Source: Saccharomycopsis malanga | Lineage: Eukaryota; Ascomycota; Saccharomycetes; Ascoideales; Saccharomycopsidaceae | Direction of reading: 5' to 3' | Assembly: GCA_004014935.1 (NCBI GenBank) | Contig: CP025321.1 | Location: 3,038,001-3,102,000, forward strand | DNA: 64,000 bases | In this document: positions 18,567 to 28,873 of the stretch, piece after piece | Position numbering within the stretch: the stretch's first letter is position 1 | How the letters are laid out: the number at the start of each line of letters is the position of its first letter | Translations under genes and position numbers: made by a program | The notes under the pieces: generated by a model | The model's input: only the letters and a program-made list of their open reading frames with translations | Told to the model about the DNA's origin: nothing | Databases searched by the model: none

Positions 18567-21410
18567 ATGTCAAGCTTTGCGGAAGCTATCAAAGAGTTCA
18601 ACGCCCGACTTGGCGATGAATTATCAATAAAACCAGGTGATAAGATTGAAGTGATTTCTGATGATCGAGAGTTTAATGATGGTTGGTATATGGGGAAAAA
18701 CCTCGCTACCAATTTGGCTGGTCTATATCCTAAATCTTTCACTAAACCTATTCCTAATCCGAACACTGTTGTTCCGCAGCTACACAATAAACGGTCCAAC
18801 GACTCAAGTCTTCTAAGATCACGATCCAGAAATAGACATTCTTTAACTTCACCTTTGGGCTCTCCAATCTCCTCTGCTGCAAACAACTTTCCCAATAATA
18901 ACACCAATACTCAACCCTTTGGACAATCAAACCCTGCTATATCAACCGGGGCCGACAGTAGTCGTAGCAGTGTTTCAAGCACCAGAATATCGTCTCCTAA
19001 CATAAATAAGTACAATTCGATAAACTCCAACACCATATCAAACTTGATAAATAACAACTCTAATGCAAAGTTCAATGCTTATGAAGAAGAAGAAAGAGAA
19101 CCATATTATAACAACAACGATGACCATAGAGGAAGTCATTCTTCTGTTGTCAAAACCATGTCGGAAATTGATCAAGCTTTGCAGGATTTCAGACCTTCAG
19201 ATGATACTGGTTACACTTCCAGACCCATTATCGAATGGACTTCTCAAGACGTTGCTGACTATTTCAAATCTCTTAGTTACCATCAAGAGGCAAGTCAGTT
19301 TGCTAAACATAAAATCACAGGAAACATCTTGTTGGAGTTAGAACTTGCTTACTTGAAGGAGTTGGATATAGGTCCTTTTGGTACCCGTTTTGAAATATTC
19401 AAAATTATAGAATCCTTAAGAACCAGTGTTAATAATGGTAACTCATTTGTTTCTGCCCCTCAACCGCAGCAAAGAAAGTTGTCGGGTACTGGAATTATAC
19501 ATACTTCTAACACCGAAACCTATACCCCACCGCATATTTCTAAGCAACAACAACAACAACAGCCGACTCAAAATTACGGTGCTCCTGCAAATGAATATGC
19601 TAGTGCTTTGGGAGATGCTTATACTATGGATAATCCTTATCTCAACTCGTCTACTGATAATTTTGCAAATCATGGGTTAGCCAATCAAAATTATGGACCA
19701 GGAGACAATTATTCTTCTAGTAGTAATTCTGAACTTGTACCAAATCAGGATTTCCAAAGATCCGATAGTGGTCTTGAAGGTACTTTGAATGATCATAGAA
19801 AATCTTATGCTCAAAAACGTGCTTCTTATATCAATACTGGCAGTGGGTCTTTACATTCATTTGGTAATGGCATGCCAACTAATGCTAGCAATACCACTTC
19901 TCCTAATCTCAATAATACTCATGAAGACCGCCAATTTTCCCCAGTACGCAAAGCACCTTTGCCTCCAGGTAATGTTCCTTCAGCCACCTTAGCTTCCACT
20001 ATACATTCACCAAAGGGCAAGAAGTCGACTAATGATATTTTTAGTTCATCGTCGCCTTCTACACCAGTTAGTGCTAGTAGAAATGGTGGTAGTAATTCAA
20101 TCAAACAAAGTTTTGTTCCATTCAGTGCTGGCTCACGGATTCCTGATTCACCAATAATGCATGTTCCCGAAGAAGATTTTGGTAAATTGAATTTAATTGA
20201 TGAGCATGCAGAAGCTAACAATGGGTTTGCTAATGATAGATCACCTCCTCTTTCTCCACTGAAATATAGATCAGCAAGTGCCAATGAAGCAAAGTCTTCT
20301 GGATATAGTAATGGCAATATAAACAACGCTGCATTAGGAAAAAGAGCTGTCTCAAGCAATGACTCTGGCCCTAAGCCATCTATCAATCCAATAGATAATG
20401 GGCAAAGTGAGGGCAGCACGTTTAAAGTGACACAGGTTCGTAATGCTCAAACATCTAAAACTGGAAAAAAGACTAAAAAACAAACATCAGCGTTCCAAGA
20501 AGGTATCAACCATGTCACTCCTGAAATGGCGCTGAAAACCTCAGAATACTCTGGATGGATGTCCAAAAAAAGCAGCAGTGCTGTTGGTCCATGGAAACAA
20601 CGTTTTTTTACCCTTCATGGTACCAGATTGTCTTACTTTGGTAGCATGAAAGACGTTAAGGAAAAGGGTTTGATTGATATTACAGCCCATAGAGTATTGC
20701 CAGCAAAGGAAGACGACAAATTGGTTTCTCTTTATGCTGCAACTACTGGCCAAGGAAGATATTGCTTCAAGTTGGTGCCTCCGGCTCCAGGTTCTAAGAA
20801 GGGCTTGACATTTACGCAACCAAAGGTACATTATTTTGCTGTAGAGACTAGAGAGGAGATGCGGAATTGGATGGTTGCTCTTATGAAAGCTACTATCGAC
20901 TTGGATGATACAGTTCCTACTGTCAGCACTTGCTCCACACCTACGGTGTCTTTGCAGAAAGCTCAGGAATTGCTTTATAAAGCTAGAGAGAACGCCAAGG
21001 CAAGAGAAGAACAGTTAAAAGCAAAAGGATTTTTACAGCCAGGAATCAATAACGGAAGCAGTATAAACCCAAATGAAGGAAAACTTGGCTCGCCAGATTT
21101 GAATTTAGGTCCTGTTGAACCGCCACTTGTCAATGGTCATGGTAATTCTGTAGGTGCCAATGGGGCAAGTTTTGAGAACAGTTCGCTCTCCCCAGCAGAA
21201 TCTTCTTCCTTGAATTCTGGCCAGTCACACACTCAACAGCTGTCACAGCAAACAAGCTCAACTTCCAATGCTGGTACTCCAAAATTGAGTAGTTTGCAAG
21301 AAATACAAGCTGCTGCCGCTGGGTTATTGTCCCCAAAATCACCAAAGTTGGGCGGTAGTGGGGAAGATGGGTTCCGTAACAAAACTTTGAACCGTTTCAA
21401 GAAAAATTGA
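18567..21410 (+). CDS. BOI2: Boi1/Boi2-like polarity scaffold (SH3-SAM-PH)
   Basis: Boi proteins bind Cdc42 and Bem1 at growth sites and help exocytosis and bud growth. The 947-residue protein has the diagnostic order of domains. An N-terminal SH3 covers residues ~3-62 (DELSIKPGDKIEV, NDGWYMGKN, GLYPKSF). A SAM domain covers ~220-287 (EWTSQDVADYFKSL to FGTRFEIFKIIESL). A proline motif APLPPGNVP suited to the Bem1 SH3 follows. A PH domain covers ~659-775 (YSGWMSKKS, GPWKQRFFTLHG, MRNWMVALMKAT). Long Asn/Ser-rich linkers separate them. The open frame extends 33 codons upstream but starts there with TTG, and the SH3 begins right after the ATG at 18567, so that ATG was chosen. CTG-clade yeasts usually keep one BOI gene, commonly called BOI2; the symbol is by family. 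Confidence 0.9.
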   Translation: MSSFAEAIKEFNARLGDELSIKPGDKIEVISDDREFNDGWYMGKNLATNLAGLYPKSFTKPIPNPNTVVPQLHNKRSNDSSLLRSRSRNRHSLTSPLGSPISSAANNFPNNNTNTQPFGQSNPAISTGADSSRSSVSSTRISSPNINKYNSINSNTISNLINNNSNAKFNAYEEEEREPYYNNNDDHRGSHSSVVKTMSEIDQALQDFRPSDDTGYTSRPIIEWTSQDVADYFKSLSYHQEASQFAKHKITGNILLELELAYLKELDIGPFGTRFEIFKIIESLRTSVNNGNSFVSAPQPQQRKLSGTGIIHTSNTETYTPPHISKQQQQQQPTQNYGAPANEYASALGDAYTMDNPYLNSSTDNFANHGLANQNYGPGDNYSSSSNSELVPNQDFQRSDSGLEGTLNDHRKSYAQKRASYINTGSGSLHSFGNGMPTNASNTTSPNLNNTHEDRQFSPVRKAPLPPGNVPSATLASTIHSPKGKKSTNDIFSSSSPSTPVSASRNGGSNSIKQSFVPFSAGSRIPDSPIMHVPEEDFGKLNLIDEHAEANNGFANDRSPPLSPLKYRSASANEAKSSGYSNGNINNAALGKRAVSSNDSGPKPSINPIDNGQSEGSTFKVTQVRNAQTSKTGKKTKKQTSAFQEGINHVTPEMALKTSEYSGWMSKKSSSAVGPWKQRFFTLHGTRLSYFGSMKDVKEKGLIDITAHRVLPAKEDDKLVSLYAATTGQGRYCFKLVPPAPGSKKGLTFTQPKVHYFAVETREEMRNWMVALMKATIDLDDTVPTVSTCSTPTVSLQKAQELLYKARENAKAREEQLKAKGFLQPGINNGSSINPNEGKLGSPDLNLGPVEPPLVNGHGNSVGANGASFENSSLSPAESSSLNSGQSHTQQLSQQTSSTSNAGTPKLSSLQEIQAAAAGLLSPKSPKLGGSGEDGFRNKTLNRFKKN

Positions 21411-22180
21411 ATTTTCTTCAAGGATCTACGAAATGAAACTGTTGTTTGTTGGCTTACAGATAAAGATATTACTTAATTTTTCTGCTTTTAGTATTTGATT
21501 TTGCTGTGCTTCTTCAGTTTTCTATGCTTTTTGGTGCTTTTCAAACTTTTTTTTTGTTTTTACCCTCGTTTTTACTCATTTTTTTGGTATATTGTTTTGT
21601 CTCGATTATCCTAGTTTATGTGCTTTGTTTTTTGATTGCCAGTTGCCTAATTAATTTTTGTCAAGTCTATTTTCATTTATTCGTTATATCTTAATAATTT
21701 TCTACGCTTCATTTATAAGAATACCGCCTTTTGTCTTGAAACACTTCCACTGTGTTATTGCTTTCAGGTTTTTCTCCTAATATTTTTCTCAACTAGCTTT
21801 GATATGTTTGATTTTGTCCGTGTTTTACCTATAAATTTAGGCTAATACTAGTTTACAATGTCATTTGCACATTGTATTTCAGTTCTATTGTCGCTCTCTT
21901 TTCTTTACATAATAAAACTACAACCTTTCAATAAATAGCTAACTATATGTTTTCTCAAAATGGCTTTATTCTGCTACATTCACATTGGTAATGGCCATAC
22001 TAATGATTTCCCATACAAAATTAATGGTTACCCGGATATTATCATTGACAACGGGAGAAAAAAAATTTCCAGTATAAACAGTGAAAAGATGGCTTAAATG
22101 GAAGGCGAAAGAGCTATAGTAAAGGACAATAATTGGTTTAATTGTGGTCAAAATTGTATTTAGCACATATCTGATAAAAC
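21411..22180. promoter_or_regulatory. BOI2 3' region and CCT7 promoter
   Basis: Of these 770 bp, the first ~500 are T-rich 3'-flank of the upstream gene. A Reb1-like site TTACCCGG lies at 22028-22035, about 150 bp before the CCT7 ATG, a usual place for general regulatory factors. No other gene was seen. Confidence 0.5.
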
Positions 22181-23869
22181 ATGAGTTTTGGAACGCAAAC
22201 GCCAACAGTCGTTGTTTTGAAAGAAGGCACAGACTCCTCGCAAGGTAAAGGCCAGGTGATTTCTAACATCAATGCGTGTCTTGCAATTCAACAAACATTG
22301 AGTGCCACGCTTGGGCCTTTGGGGTCTGATATTTTGATTGTTGGCTCCAATGGTAAGACCACTATATCTAACGATGGCGCAACAATCTTAAAGCTTTTGG
22401 ACATTGTGCATCCGGCAGCCAAGATTCTTGTAGATATCTCTAGATCGCAAGATGCGGAGGTTGGAGACGGCACCACCTCAGTTACGATCTTAGCAGGTGA
22501 ATTTTTGAAAGAAAGTAAAGCGTTTATTGAAGAGGGCATCAGCTCCCATGTTATCACTAAGGGATATAGAAAAGCTTTGAGTTTGGCTATCAAGAAAATC
22601 AACGAACTTGCGGTCAAGATTGAAAGACCAGAAAACTTGACATTGCAGAGTACGGACGAAGCTTCCGTGAAATTTAGAGAATTACTCGAGAATTGTGCTC
22701 GTACTGCCATGTCTTCCAAGTTGATCACCCAAAACTCCAAGTTTTTTACAGAAATTGTAGTCAAATCCGTGCTATCGTTGGACCAGTCTGATTTGGATGA
22801 AAATTTGATCGGAATCAAAAAGATACCGGGAGGCTCCATCACTGACACTTTGTTTATAGATGGTGTAGCCTTCAAAAAGACCTTTTCATATGCAGGTTTT
22901 GAACAACAACCAAAGAGCTTCAAAAACCCAAAAATTTTGTTGTTGAATGTCGAATTGGAACTCAAAGCTGAAAAAGACAATGCAGAAGTAAGAATCGACA
23001 AGGTGCAAAATTACCAAGAAATTGTAGATGCGGAATGGGAAATCATTTTCCAGAAACTCAGAGCTATTGAAGCTTCTGGTGCTAACATCATCTTGTCCAA
23101 ATTGCCTATTGGTGATTTGGCAACGCAGTATTTTGCCGACCGTAACATATTCTGTGCTGGTAGAGTAGCTACCGAAGACATGAACCGTACTTTGAAAGCC
23201 GTTGGTGGGTCAGTTCAATCTGCAACCTCGGACATTAGACCTGAACATTTGGGTGTCTGTGAAGTCTTTGAAGAGGTCCAGATTGGCGGTGAACGTTACA
23301 ACTTGTTCAAGGGCTGCCCTGAAGCAAAGACTTGTACCTTGATTCTTAGAGGAGGTGCTGAACAAATTATAGAAGAAGTTGAAAGATCATTGCATGATGC
23401 TATTATGATTGTCAAGAGAGCAATCAAGAACAATGTGATTGTTGCTGGTGGTGGTGCTATTGAAATGGAATTGTCTAAACATTTGCGCGAATATTCAAAG
23501 ACTATTGCCGGTAAGCAACAGCTAATAATTGGTGCTTTTGCCAAAGCTTTGGAAGTCATCCCAAGACAATTGTGTGAAAATGCCGGTTTCGATGCTACCG
23601 ATCTTTTAAACAAGCTTAGAAAAGCACATGCTAGAGGTGAGCCTTGGTTCGGTATTGATTTCGACAGTGAATCTATAGGTAACAACTTGGACAGATTTGT
23701 TTGGGAACCTGCTTTGGTGAAAATCAACGCTTTGAGCAGTGCTGTGGAAGCTGCCAACTTGGTGTTAAGTGTTGATGAAACCATATCCAACAAGGAAAAA
23801 GACCAGCCAAACGCTAGCATGGCCCAGCAAATGATGCAAGGCAGAGGAAGAGGTGTTCCAATGGCATGA
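22181..23869 (+). CDS. CCT7: CCT/TRiC chaperonin eta subunit
   Basis: This is one of eight subunits of the cytosolic chaperonin ring that folds actin and tubulin using ATP. The 562-residue length matches the family. Group II chaperonin ATP-site motifs are present: [11 protein letters not shown] near residue 45, [12 protein letters not shown] near 66, and [15 protein letters not shown] near 90. The equatorial [10 protein letters not shown] occurs near 425. The N-terminal [26 protein letters not shown] and the Gly/Arg-rich C-terminal GRGRGVPMA are specific to the eta subunit. I found no in-frame CTG codon. Start at 22181 is a clear ATG matching the family N-terminus. Confidence 0.97.
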   Translation: MSFGTQTPTVVVLKEGTDSSQGKGQVISNINACLAIQQTLSATLGPLGSDILIVGSNGKTTISNDGATILKLLDIVHPAAKILVDISRSQDAEVGDGTTSVTILAGEFLKESKAFIEEGISSHVITKGYRKALSLAIKKINELAVKIERPENLTLQSTDEASVKFRELLENCARTAMSSKLITQNSKFFTEIVVKSVLSLDQSDLDENLIGIKKIPGGSITDTLFIDGVAFKKTFSYAGFEQQPKSFKNPKILLLNVELELKAEKDNAEVRIDKVQNYQEIVDAEWEIIFQKLRAIEASGANIILSKLPIGDLATQYFADRNIFCAGRVATEDMNRTLKAVGGSVQSATSDIRPEHLGVCEVFEEVQIGGERYNLFKGCPEAKTCTLILRGGAEQIIEEVERSLHDAIMIVKRAIKNNVIVAGGGAIEMELSKHLREYSKTIAGKQQLIIGAFAKALEVIPRQLCENAGFDATDLLNKLRKAHARGEPWFGIDFDSESIGNNLDRFVWEPALVKINALSSAVEAANLVLSVDETISNKEKDQPNASMAQQMMQGRGRGVPMA

Positions 23870-24706
23870 ATGTTTACGTCTGTATGTGTTTCTATATACT
23901 ATTCCCTTTTTTTAAAGTCGCTTATACCTTTCTCTTTCGTTTCAATGTGGCCATGTTCATTTGCCCCAGACTGTGGTTTTGTAGTTTAGTGTAATGGCTG
24001 TCCCGTGTGGTATAGTTTACTATGAGATTTACTTATTCATTGGGTTTTATATATTAAATATCAGTTGTAACTATTTAAACATGTCATACTAAAACACTTC
24101 ATACAACACTCTATACACTATACAGTTGCTTTCAATTTAATACCCGTATAACCATCCAAAAAATAATAATATAAAGTAAACATTACAATTTTTCACACTA
24201 CTTAATTAACCTTAGTATACCTACCAACCCCCCACTACAGAGCAAACCATTACATAACCCCTTGAATATTCACCTAGACTCAAAGGGACGCTTACGTTAC
24301 CCGCCCTCATATATGGTTGGCGAGCGTCTCTTACTGTAAAGGGCTAACACACATTTTTAGGCCTTGATTAACAACTGGACCTTGGAAAGGGATTTCTGGC
24401 ACATCCTGTTGATTGAAATTCATTGCGAAAAGGTTGACGTTTGGCTGGCCATTCAAACCAGAAGAAATATTGTGTATTGTCTGTCATTGTTCAATCAGGC
24501 TCGCGACAATACTAGCGAAAATTATAGAGAAAAAATCAGAGAAAAAAAGGCGGAAAATAAACAAAAGAGAGTTCACGCTAGAGCTGAATACAGGCACTAT
24601 ATAATATAAAAAAAGGTGTAATCAATCTCTGTTTTCCTTTGAGAATTTTGATCCATCAAATTTGATATCCATTGAGGTCTCCATCGCATACCTGAATAAG
24701 CACACA

Positions 24707-24712
24707 ACGCGT
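24707..24712. promoter_or_regulatory. MCB element upstream of the SWI4-like gene
   Basis: ACGCGT lies about 330 bp before the ATG. A second CG-rich element (GACGCGCGAA) lies about 200 bp before it. Autoregulated G1/S transcription of SWI4 is known in S. cerevisiae; the same here is inference. Confidence 0.5.
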
Positions 24713-24857
24713 GATTTGGTAAAGTGAGACATCCAGCGGTATTTGAGGGCCAGGCAAGAATTGGTAGTTGCACATATCTTGAAACCAATCAGTGACAAGG
24801 GCGTTATTTGCCTTAGACAGCAGAATAAGCGAAAAGACGCGCGAAGTATCTACGGAC

Positions 24858-24893
24858 ATGGCAAAGAGTTGCTTTCCATATTGTATTCCTTAG
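24858..24893 (+). other. Possible upstream ORF in SWI4-like leader (11 codons)
   Basis: This ATG with 11 sense codons and a TAG ends about 150 bp before the main ATG, and no other ATG lies between. It matters only if the mRNA starts upstream of 24858, which cannot be seen. Confidence 0.3.
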
Positions 24894-25040
24894 CTATTTA
24901 ACCTCTACAAAAATACTCTCTATTGACTGTTTTCTTCTACAATTGCAGTCGAATCAGTTGCATCAGGACCGTATATCTTTTGTTGACGTCGTGGTCTCGT
25001 CAGTGCTCTTCCATATTCACAATAGTTATCAGACAGCATC

Positions 25041-28000
25041 ATGAAAGTCAGGTCAACAGTAGCAGCAAACTCGAATCTTCTGCAACAGTCAACACCTGTA
25101 TTGGAGAATCATGTCGCTCTTGCAGAGAAAAATTCAAAGTCAGCGTCTCCAGGTGCCACGGAACTTAATGTAATCCAGCCTATTTCTAATGACAATACAC
25201 GTAAGCCGTCCCAGAGTCCTAAGGAGGGAAACACGCTGGTGGGTGAGCTGGACGACAAGAAGCCAGTTCTTGCTGCAGCATCTTCCACAGTTGAAGATGA
25301 TGACACGGATCAGCCTCTATATATTGCAACGTATTCTGGTGTAGACGTTTTCGAAAGCTTCATTGGTGGAATACCGTTGATGCGCAGATGTTCAGATGAC
25401 TGGGTGAATTCAACGCAGATATTGAAGGCCGCAAAGTTCCCAAAAGCCCAGCGGACAAGAATTCTTGAGCGTGAGATCCAAACAGGCGTCCATCAGAAAA
25501 TCCAAGGTGGCAATGGTCGGTTCCAAGGCACATGGGTTCCTTTACATATTGCAAAGACCTTGGCCAAGAAACATGGGCTTACGGATGAAATTGCCCCTAT
25601 ATTGTCTTATGTTCCAGACCCAGAACATCCATTGAAGAGAATGAACAAGACAAAAAACAATGCCACTCCTTTGAAAAGGAAGAAAACAACGAATTCTTTT
25701 ACTGGCAGTAATAAGAAAAAACTTAACATTCAAGCCCAGAACATTGGCATGCCACATCAATTTGTGTCTCATTCTCATCAAGGAACCCCTACAAACTTAC
25801 AATTTAACGTGACGATGCCTCCTTCCCAACCCTCACAACAGCCCCAGCAGCCGCCTCCGCCACATGGTTTGCCGCAAAACCTCGGTCCACATGGCCAACC
25901 TCCGCTTGCAAACGGCTTCCAAACACATTTTGTATCATACGTACCAGGATCTACTCCGTCATCTGCCAACACTCCTCAGTTTCCACAATTTCCTCAGAAT
26001 CAACAGCAGCCTCAGCAGCCGTCTGCCATGATGAACAACCATGTGATCTCACAACAGAACCATCAACAGATACCTCAAATGCAGGTTCAACAACAATTTC
26101 AGCATCACCAGCAAATGATGCAACAACAGCAACAGCTGTACCAAAAACGGCAACAGGAACGTTTTCAGCAACAGCAACAGCATCTTCAATCGCAACCACA
26201 CATAACTCATCAACATGCAATGCAACATCAACTAGGACCTCCTCCAGCACCTCATCTTCCAGCAGTCCAACATCATAGTGATAAACAGATTGTATCTGGT
26301 GATCCAGTAGGCTCCCAGCTTACGTGGTCATCGCAGGATGTTGATGAGTCCATGCGAGAAGGCGATGTGTCAATGGCATCTAGAGATACTGATTACATGA
26401 ATGAGGACAAATCTTTTAATTATAGTAAAAAATTGATTGAATATTTTAGTCAGGGCATTGAAGACAACATTCCTGATTTCATTCTTAACCCACCAGCGGA
26501 CTTCCGAATCGATGATCCTATTGACTCGGAAGGCCATTCGCCTCTTCACTGGGCAGCAGCTATGGGTAATCTCAAGCTTGTGTCTATACTTATTGTAAAA
26601 CATGCCAATCCTTTAGTCCAAAATGCATTGGGTCTCAACCCTCTTTCGAGATTGGTGACTTTTAATAATTGTTACGAGAAAGGCAACTTTTTGCAAATCT
26701 TGGAATATTTGAAAGTGTCGCTATATCAACCTGACAAAAATAACCGGTTGATACTACACTACTTGTGTCAATTTTCTGAAATCAAGTCCAAGTTGAAGAG
26801 TATTTACTATTATTTTACCATTGTGTTAAGTGAAGTAAAAAAACAAAATGATTTCTGCAACGAACAGATGTTGAAGCTTAAGAAAGAACAGTCAAAAAAG
26901 GCTAATGGTATGAAGAGTAACGATGTCACCATTGATAATGAAAAGGATAATTTCATCAAAATGATTTTAAACCATCGTGACATTGACGGTGACACACCTT
27001 TACATTTGGCAATCAGATCTCGAAACGAAACCTTGATCAAAGCTTTGATTGAAAACGGGGCGGACTTGAGCCTTTTGAATGCTCATGGAGAAACCCCATT
27101 CAACATGCTTCAAATGTTGAACTTCCCAATAGCAAGTCTTATATCCAGTAATGTTTATCCTGAAAATAGCGGCTCTGGTGTTCATAGCAATCTTTTTGAT
27201 GATGAATCACAAACTCCATTGATAAGTGAATATAATAAGGAAAACAACTACTTTCTGGATGACTTGAATGGTAATAAAGGCAAGAACAGTAGCAATCAAG
27301 CCTCTACACCTTTCACCAATGGTTTGGTTGACAAGGTTAGCACACCTGGTATGAACAATAGCTTTGGCATCATCTCACCAATGAAAAAAATAAACTTTGA
27401 TGAAAGCAGCATATTTGCCTTGAACACTTCTGCAGGAAATGAATTTGCCATCGGTTCAAAAGATAATTCTCCAATAAAAAGAATCAGTAAAGATTTCGGG
27501 GTTGATGTTTTCAATGATCACAATTTGGGTCATTTGAATGGAGCCATGACACCAACAAGTGGAACCGAACCAGCTAAACAAAAAGATGTCAGCAACGACA
27601 ATGATGCAAAACAAGCTGACGACACAGCAGTATTGAATGAGTCTGATGTCATCAATGAAGATATTACCTTACCTTTTAATAAATCTATCATTGATCTTCA
27701 TAAGTTTAAAGCAGTTTACTTTGATCAATTTGAAAAACTCGAACAGTCTTTGGGAAAAGATTTCGATAACTGGGATCAACAGGCAAAGGAAGGGGTGGAA
27801 CTTCTTACAAAGATTACTTCAGATTGTACATTGACAGAAAACCATATTCGTAACACTTTGTCTTCGATATTTGATATCAATAGTCCTACAGACAGCGAGA
27901 CATTGAAAAACATCTTGGCAAGTCAGATGGATATCAATTATTTGGCAACTGAGTTGAATAGCAAGCTAATCGAGACCGAGCAAGGGCTCTTAGAAAAAGA

Positions 28001-28400
28001 CGAGTTGTTGTCAAAGATCATTGAGCGGTCGCAAGCTAAAAACATTGCCGATTTGGTAACAAGAGAAGAGGGAAAGTCTCTCGAGGAATATGAAAAGTTA
28101 GACAAGTCATCCAAGCTTGCCGGAGAAACGGGATCCGCAATTGAGTCATCTGATAGAGAAAACAAGGCAAAAAATTCTTCTGATGCTGAAGCTGAAGAAA
28201 AATTGAAACTTATTGCTGAGTTGTCCAGACTACAAATACAAAGACAAGAAAAGGTAAGCGAACTCATCAACAAACTGGTTACACATAACAGTAGCCGTAA
28301 GATGAATAACTACAGAAAGCTTATCAGTATTTCATGCGGCTTGAAAATTGAAAGCATTGACGATTTGATTGATGGCATTGAAAAGGCATTGCTTGGATAA
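25041..28400 (+). CDS. SWI4: APSES cell-cycle transcription factor, probably Swi4
   Basis: This is the DNA-binding subunit of an SBF/MBF-type complex that, with Swi6, drives G1/S genes. The 1119-residue protein has a KilA-N/APSES domain at ~92-190 (IATYSGVDVFESF, MRRCSDDWVNSTQILKAAKF, GRFQGTWVPLHIAK). A Q/H/P-rich stretch spans ~255-415. Ankyrin repeats follow from ~495 (GHSPLHWAAAMGN) to ~690 (GDTPLHLAIRSRN, ENGADLSLLNAHGETP). A C-terminal Swi6-interaction helix covers ~1040-1119. The wing lacks the extra residues of Mbp1, and the length and MRR pattern favour Swi4. Some DNA-helix positions look Mbp1-like, so the paralogue call is about 65%. Two in-frame CTG codons (25236, 25248) sit in the disordered N-terminus. 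Start is the first in-frame ATG. Confidence 0.85.
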   Translation: MKVRSTVAANSNLLQQSTPVLENHVALAEKNSKSASPGATELNVIQPISNDNTRKPSQSPKEGNTLVGELDDKKPVLAAASSTVEDDDTDQPLYIATYSGVDVFESFIGGIPLMRRCSDDWVNSTQILKAAKFPKAQRTRILEREIQTGVHQKIQGGNGRFQGTWVPLHIAKTLAKKHGLTDEIAPILSYVPDPEHPLKRMNKTKNNATPLKRKKTTNSFTGSNKKKLNIQAQNIGMPHQFVSHSHQGTPTNLQFNVTMPPSQPSQQPQQPPPPHGLPQNLGPHGQPPLANGFQTHFVSYVPGSTPSSANTPQFPQFPQNQQQPQQPSAMMNNHVISQQNHQQIPQMQVQQQFQHHQQMMQQQQQLYQKRQQERFQQQQQHLQSQPHITHQHAMQHQLGPPPAPHLPAVQHHSDKQIVSGDPVGSQLTWSSQDVDESMREGDVSMASRDTDYMNEDKSFNYSKKLIEYFSQGIEDNIPDFILNPPADFRIDDPIDSEGHSPLHWAAAMGNLKLVSILIVKHANPLVQNALGLNPLSRLVTFNNCYEKGNFLQILEYLKVSLYQPDKNNRLILHYLCQFSEIKSKLKSIYYYFTIVLSEVKKQNDFCNEQMLKLKKEQSKKANGMKSNDVTIDNEKDNFIKMILNHRDIDGDTPLHLAIRSRNETLIKALIENGADLSLLNAHGETPFNMLQMLNFPIASLISSNVYPENSGSGVHSNLFDDESQTPLISEYNKENNYFLDDLNGNKGKNSSNQASTPFTNGLVDKVSTPGMNNSFGIISPMKKINFDESSIFALNTSAGNEFAIGSKDNSPIKRISKDFGVDVFNDHNLGHLNGAMTPTSGTEPAKQKDVSNDNDAKQADDTAVLNESDVINEDITLPFNKSIIDLHKFKAVYFDQFEKLEQSLGKDFDNWDQQAKEGVELLTKITSDCTLTENHIRNTLSSIFDINSPTDSETLKNILASQMDINYLATELNSKLIETEQGLLEKDELLSKIIERSQAKNIADLVTREEGKSLEEYEKLDKSSKLAGETGSAIESSDRENKAKNSSDAEAEEKLKLIAELSRLQIQRQEKVSELINKLVTHNSSRKMNNYRKLISISCGLKIESIDDLIDGIEKALLG

Positions 28401-28857
28401 AGAGGCCGTTTATTACGTTATGTCGTGTTTATGCTGTTTAGATCCGAAGTTTTTTGCTGTATGGGCTTTTTATTCCAGTAACTTCTACACATTTAGCGTT
28501 CTCTATGTACACTTACCTTTCGCTTTTTTTTTGTTTTTCTCTCTTTCTTCTTAGTTTCCATTAACTGTATAGTATTTTTTTGATTCTTCGTTCTCTTTTC
28601 ATTTTTGGTTTAGTTTATTTCGCTTTTTATTGTACAATTTGTTCTTACAAGGATGCTATCTTTTATTCCCAACCGGTGTTATTCTTATTGTTCTTTGCAT
28701 TAGTACGTCTCAATTTCTGGTCAAGCACGTTTAACCTTGCAGACGTAACCATATTGTAGCCATATTAAGTAGGACACTAGGTTCATGCTGTGTATCTAGC
28801 CTGTTCTCTCCTATATGCCAAGACTGCTCCAGGATATGCTTAACAGCACACTATTTT

Positions 28858-28873
28858 GGCCGGTCTTCCGGCC
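28858..28873. repeat. GC-rich hairpin (6-bp stem, TCTT loop)
   Basis: GGCCGG-TCTT-CCGGCC forms a perfect stem in otherwise AT-rich DNA, about 460 bp after the SWI4-like stop. It could be an RNA element, or a pair of CCGG-containing factor sites. Confidence 0.5.

Larger units (their letters stand above)
23870..25040. promoter_or_regulatory. Long upstream region of the SWI4-like gene
   Basis: This 1171-bp gap holds the CCT7 3' end, then probable regulatory DNA. It contains a Reb1-like TTACCCG at 24297-24303, flanked by a GACGCT/AGCGTC inverted pair at about 24287-24332. It also has an MluI box ACGCGT at 24707-24712, a GC-rich GACGCGCGAA near 24836-24845, and a short upstream ORF at 24858-24893. 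No protein gene or tRNA was found. Confidence 0.5.
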
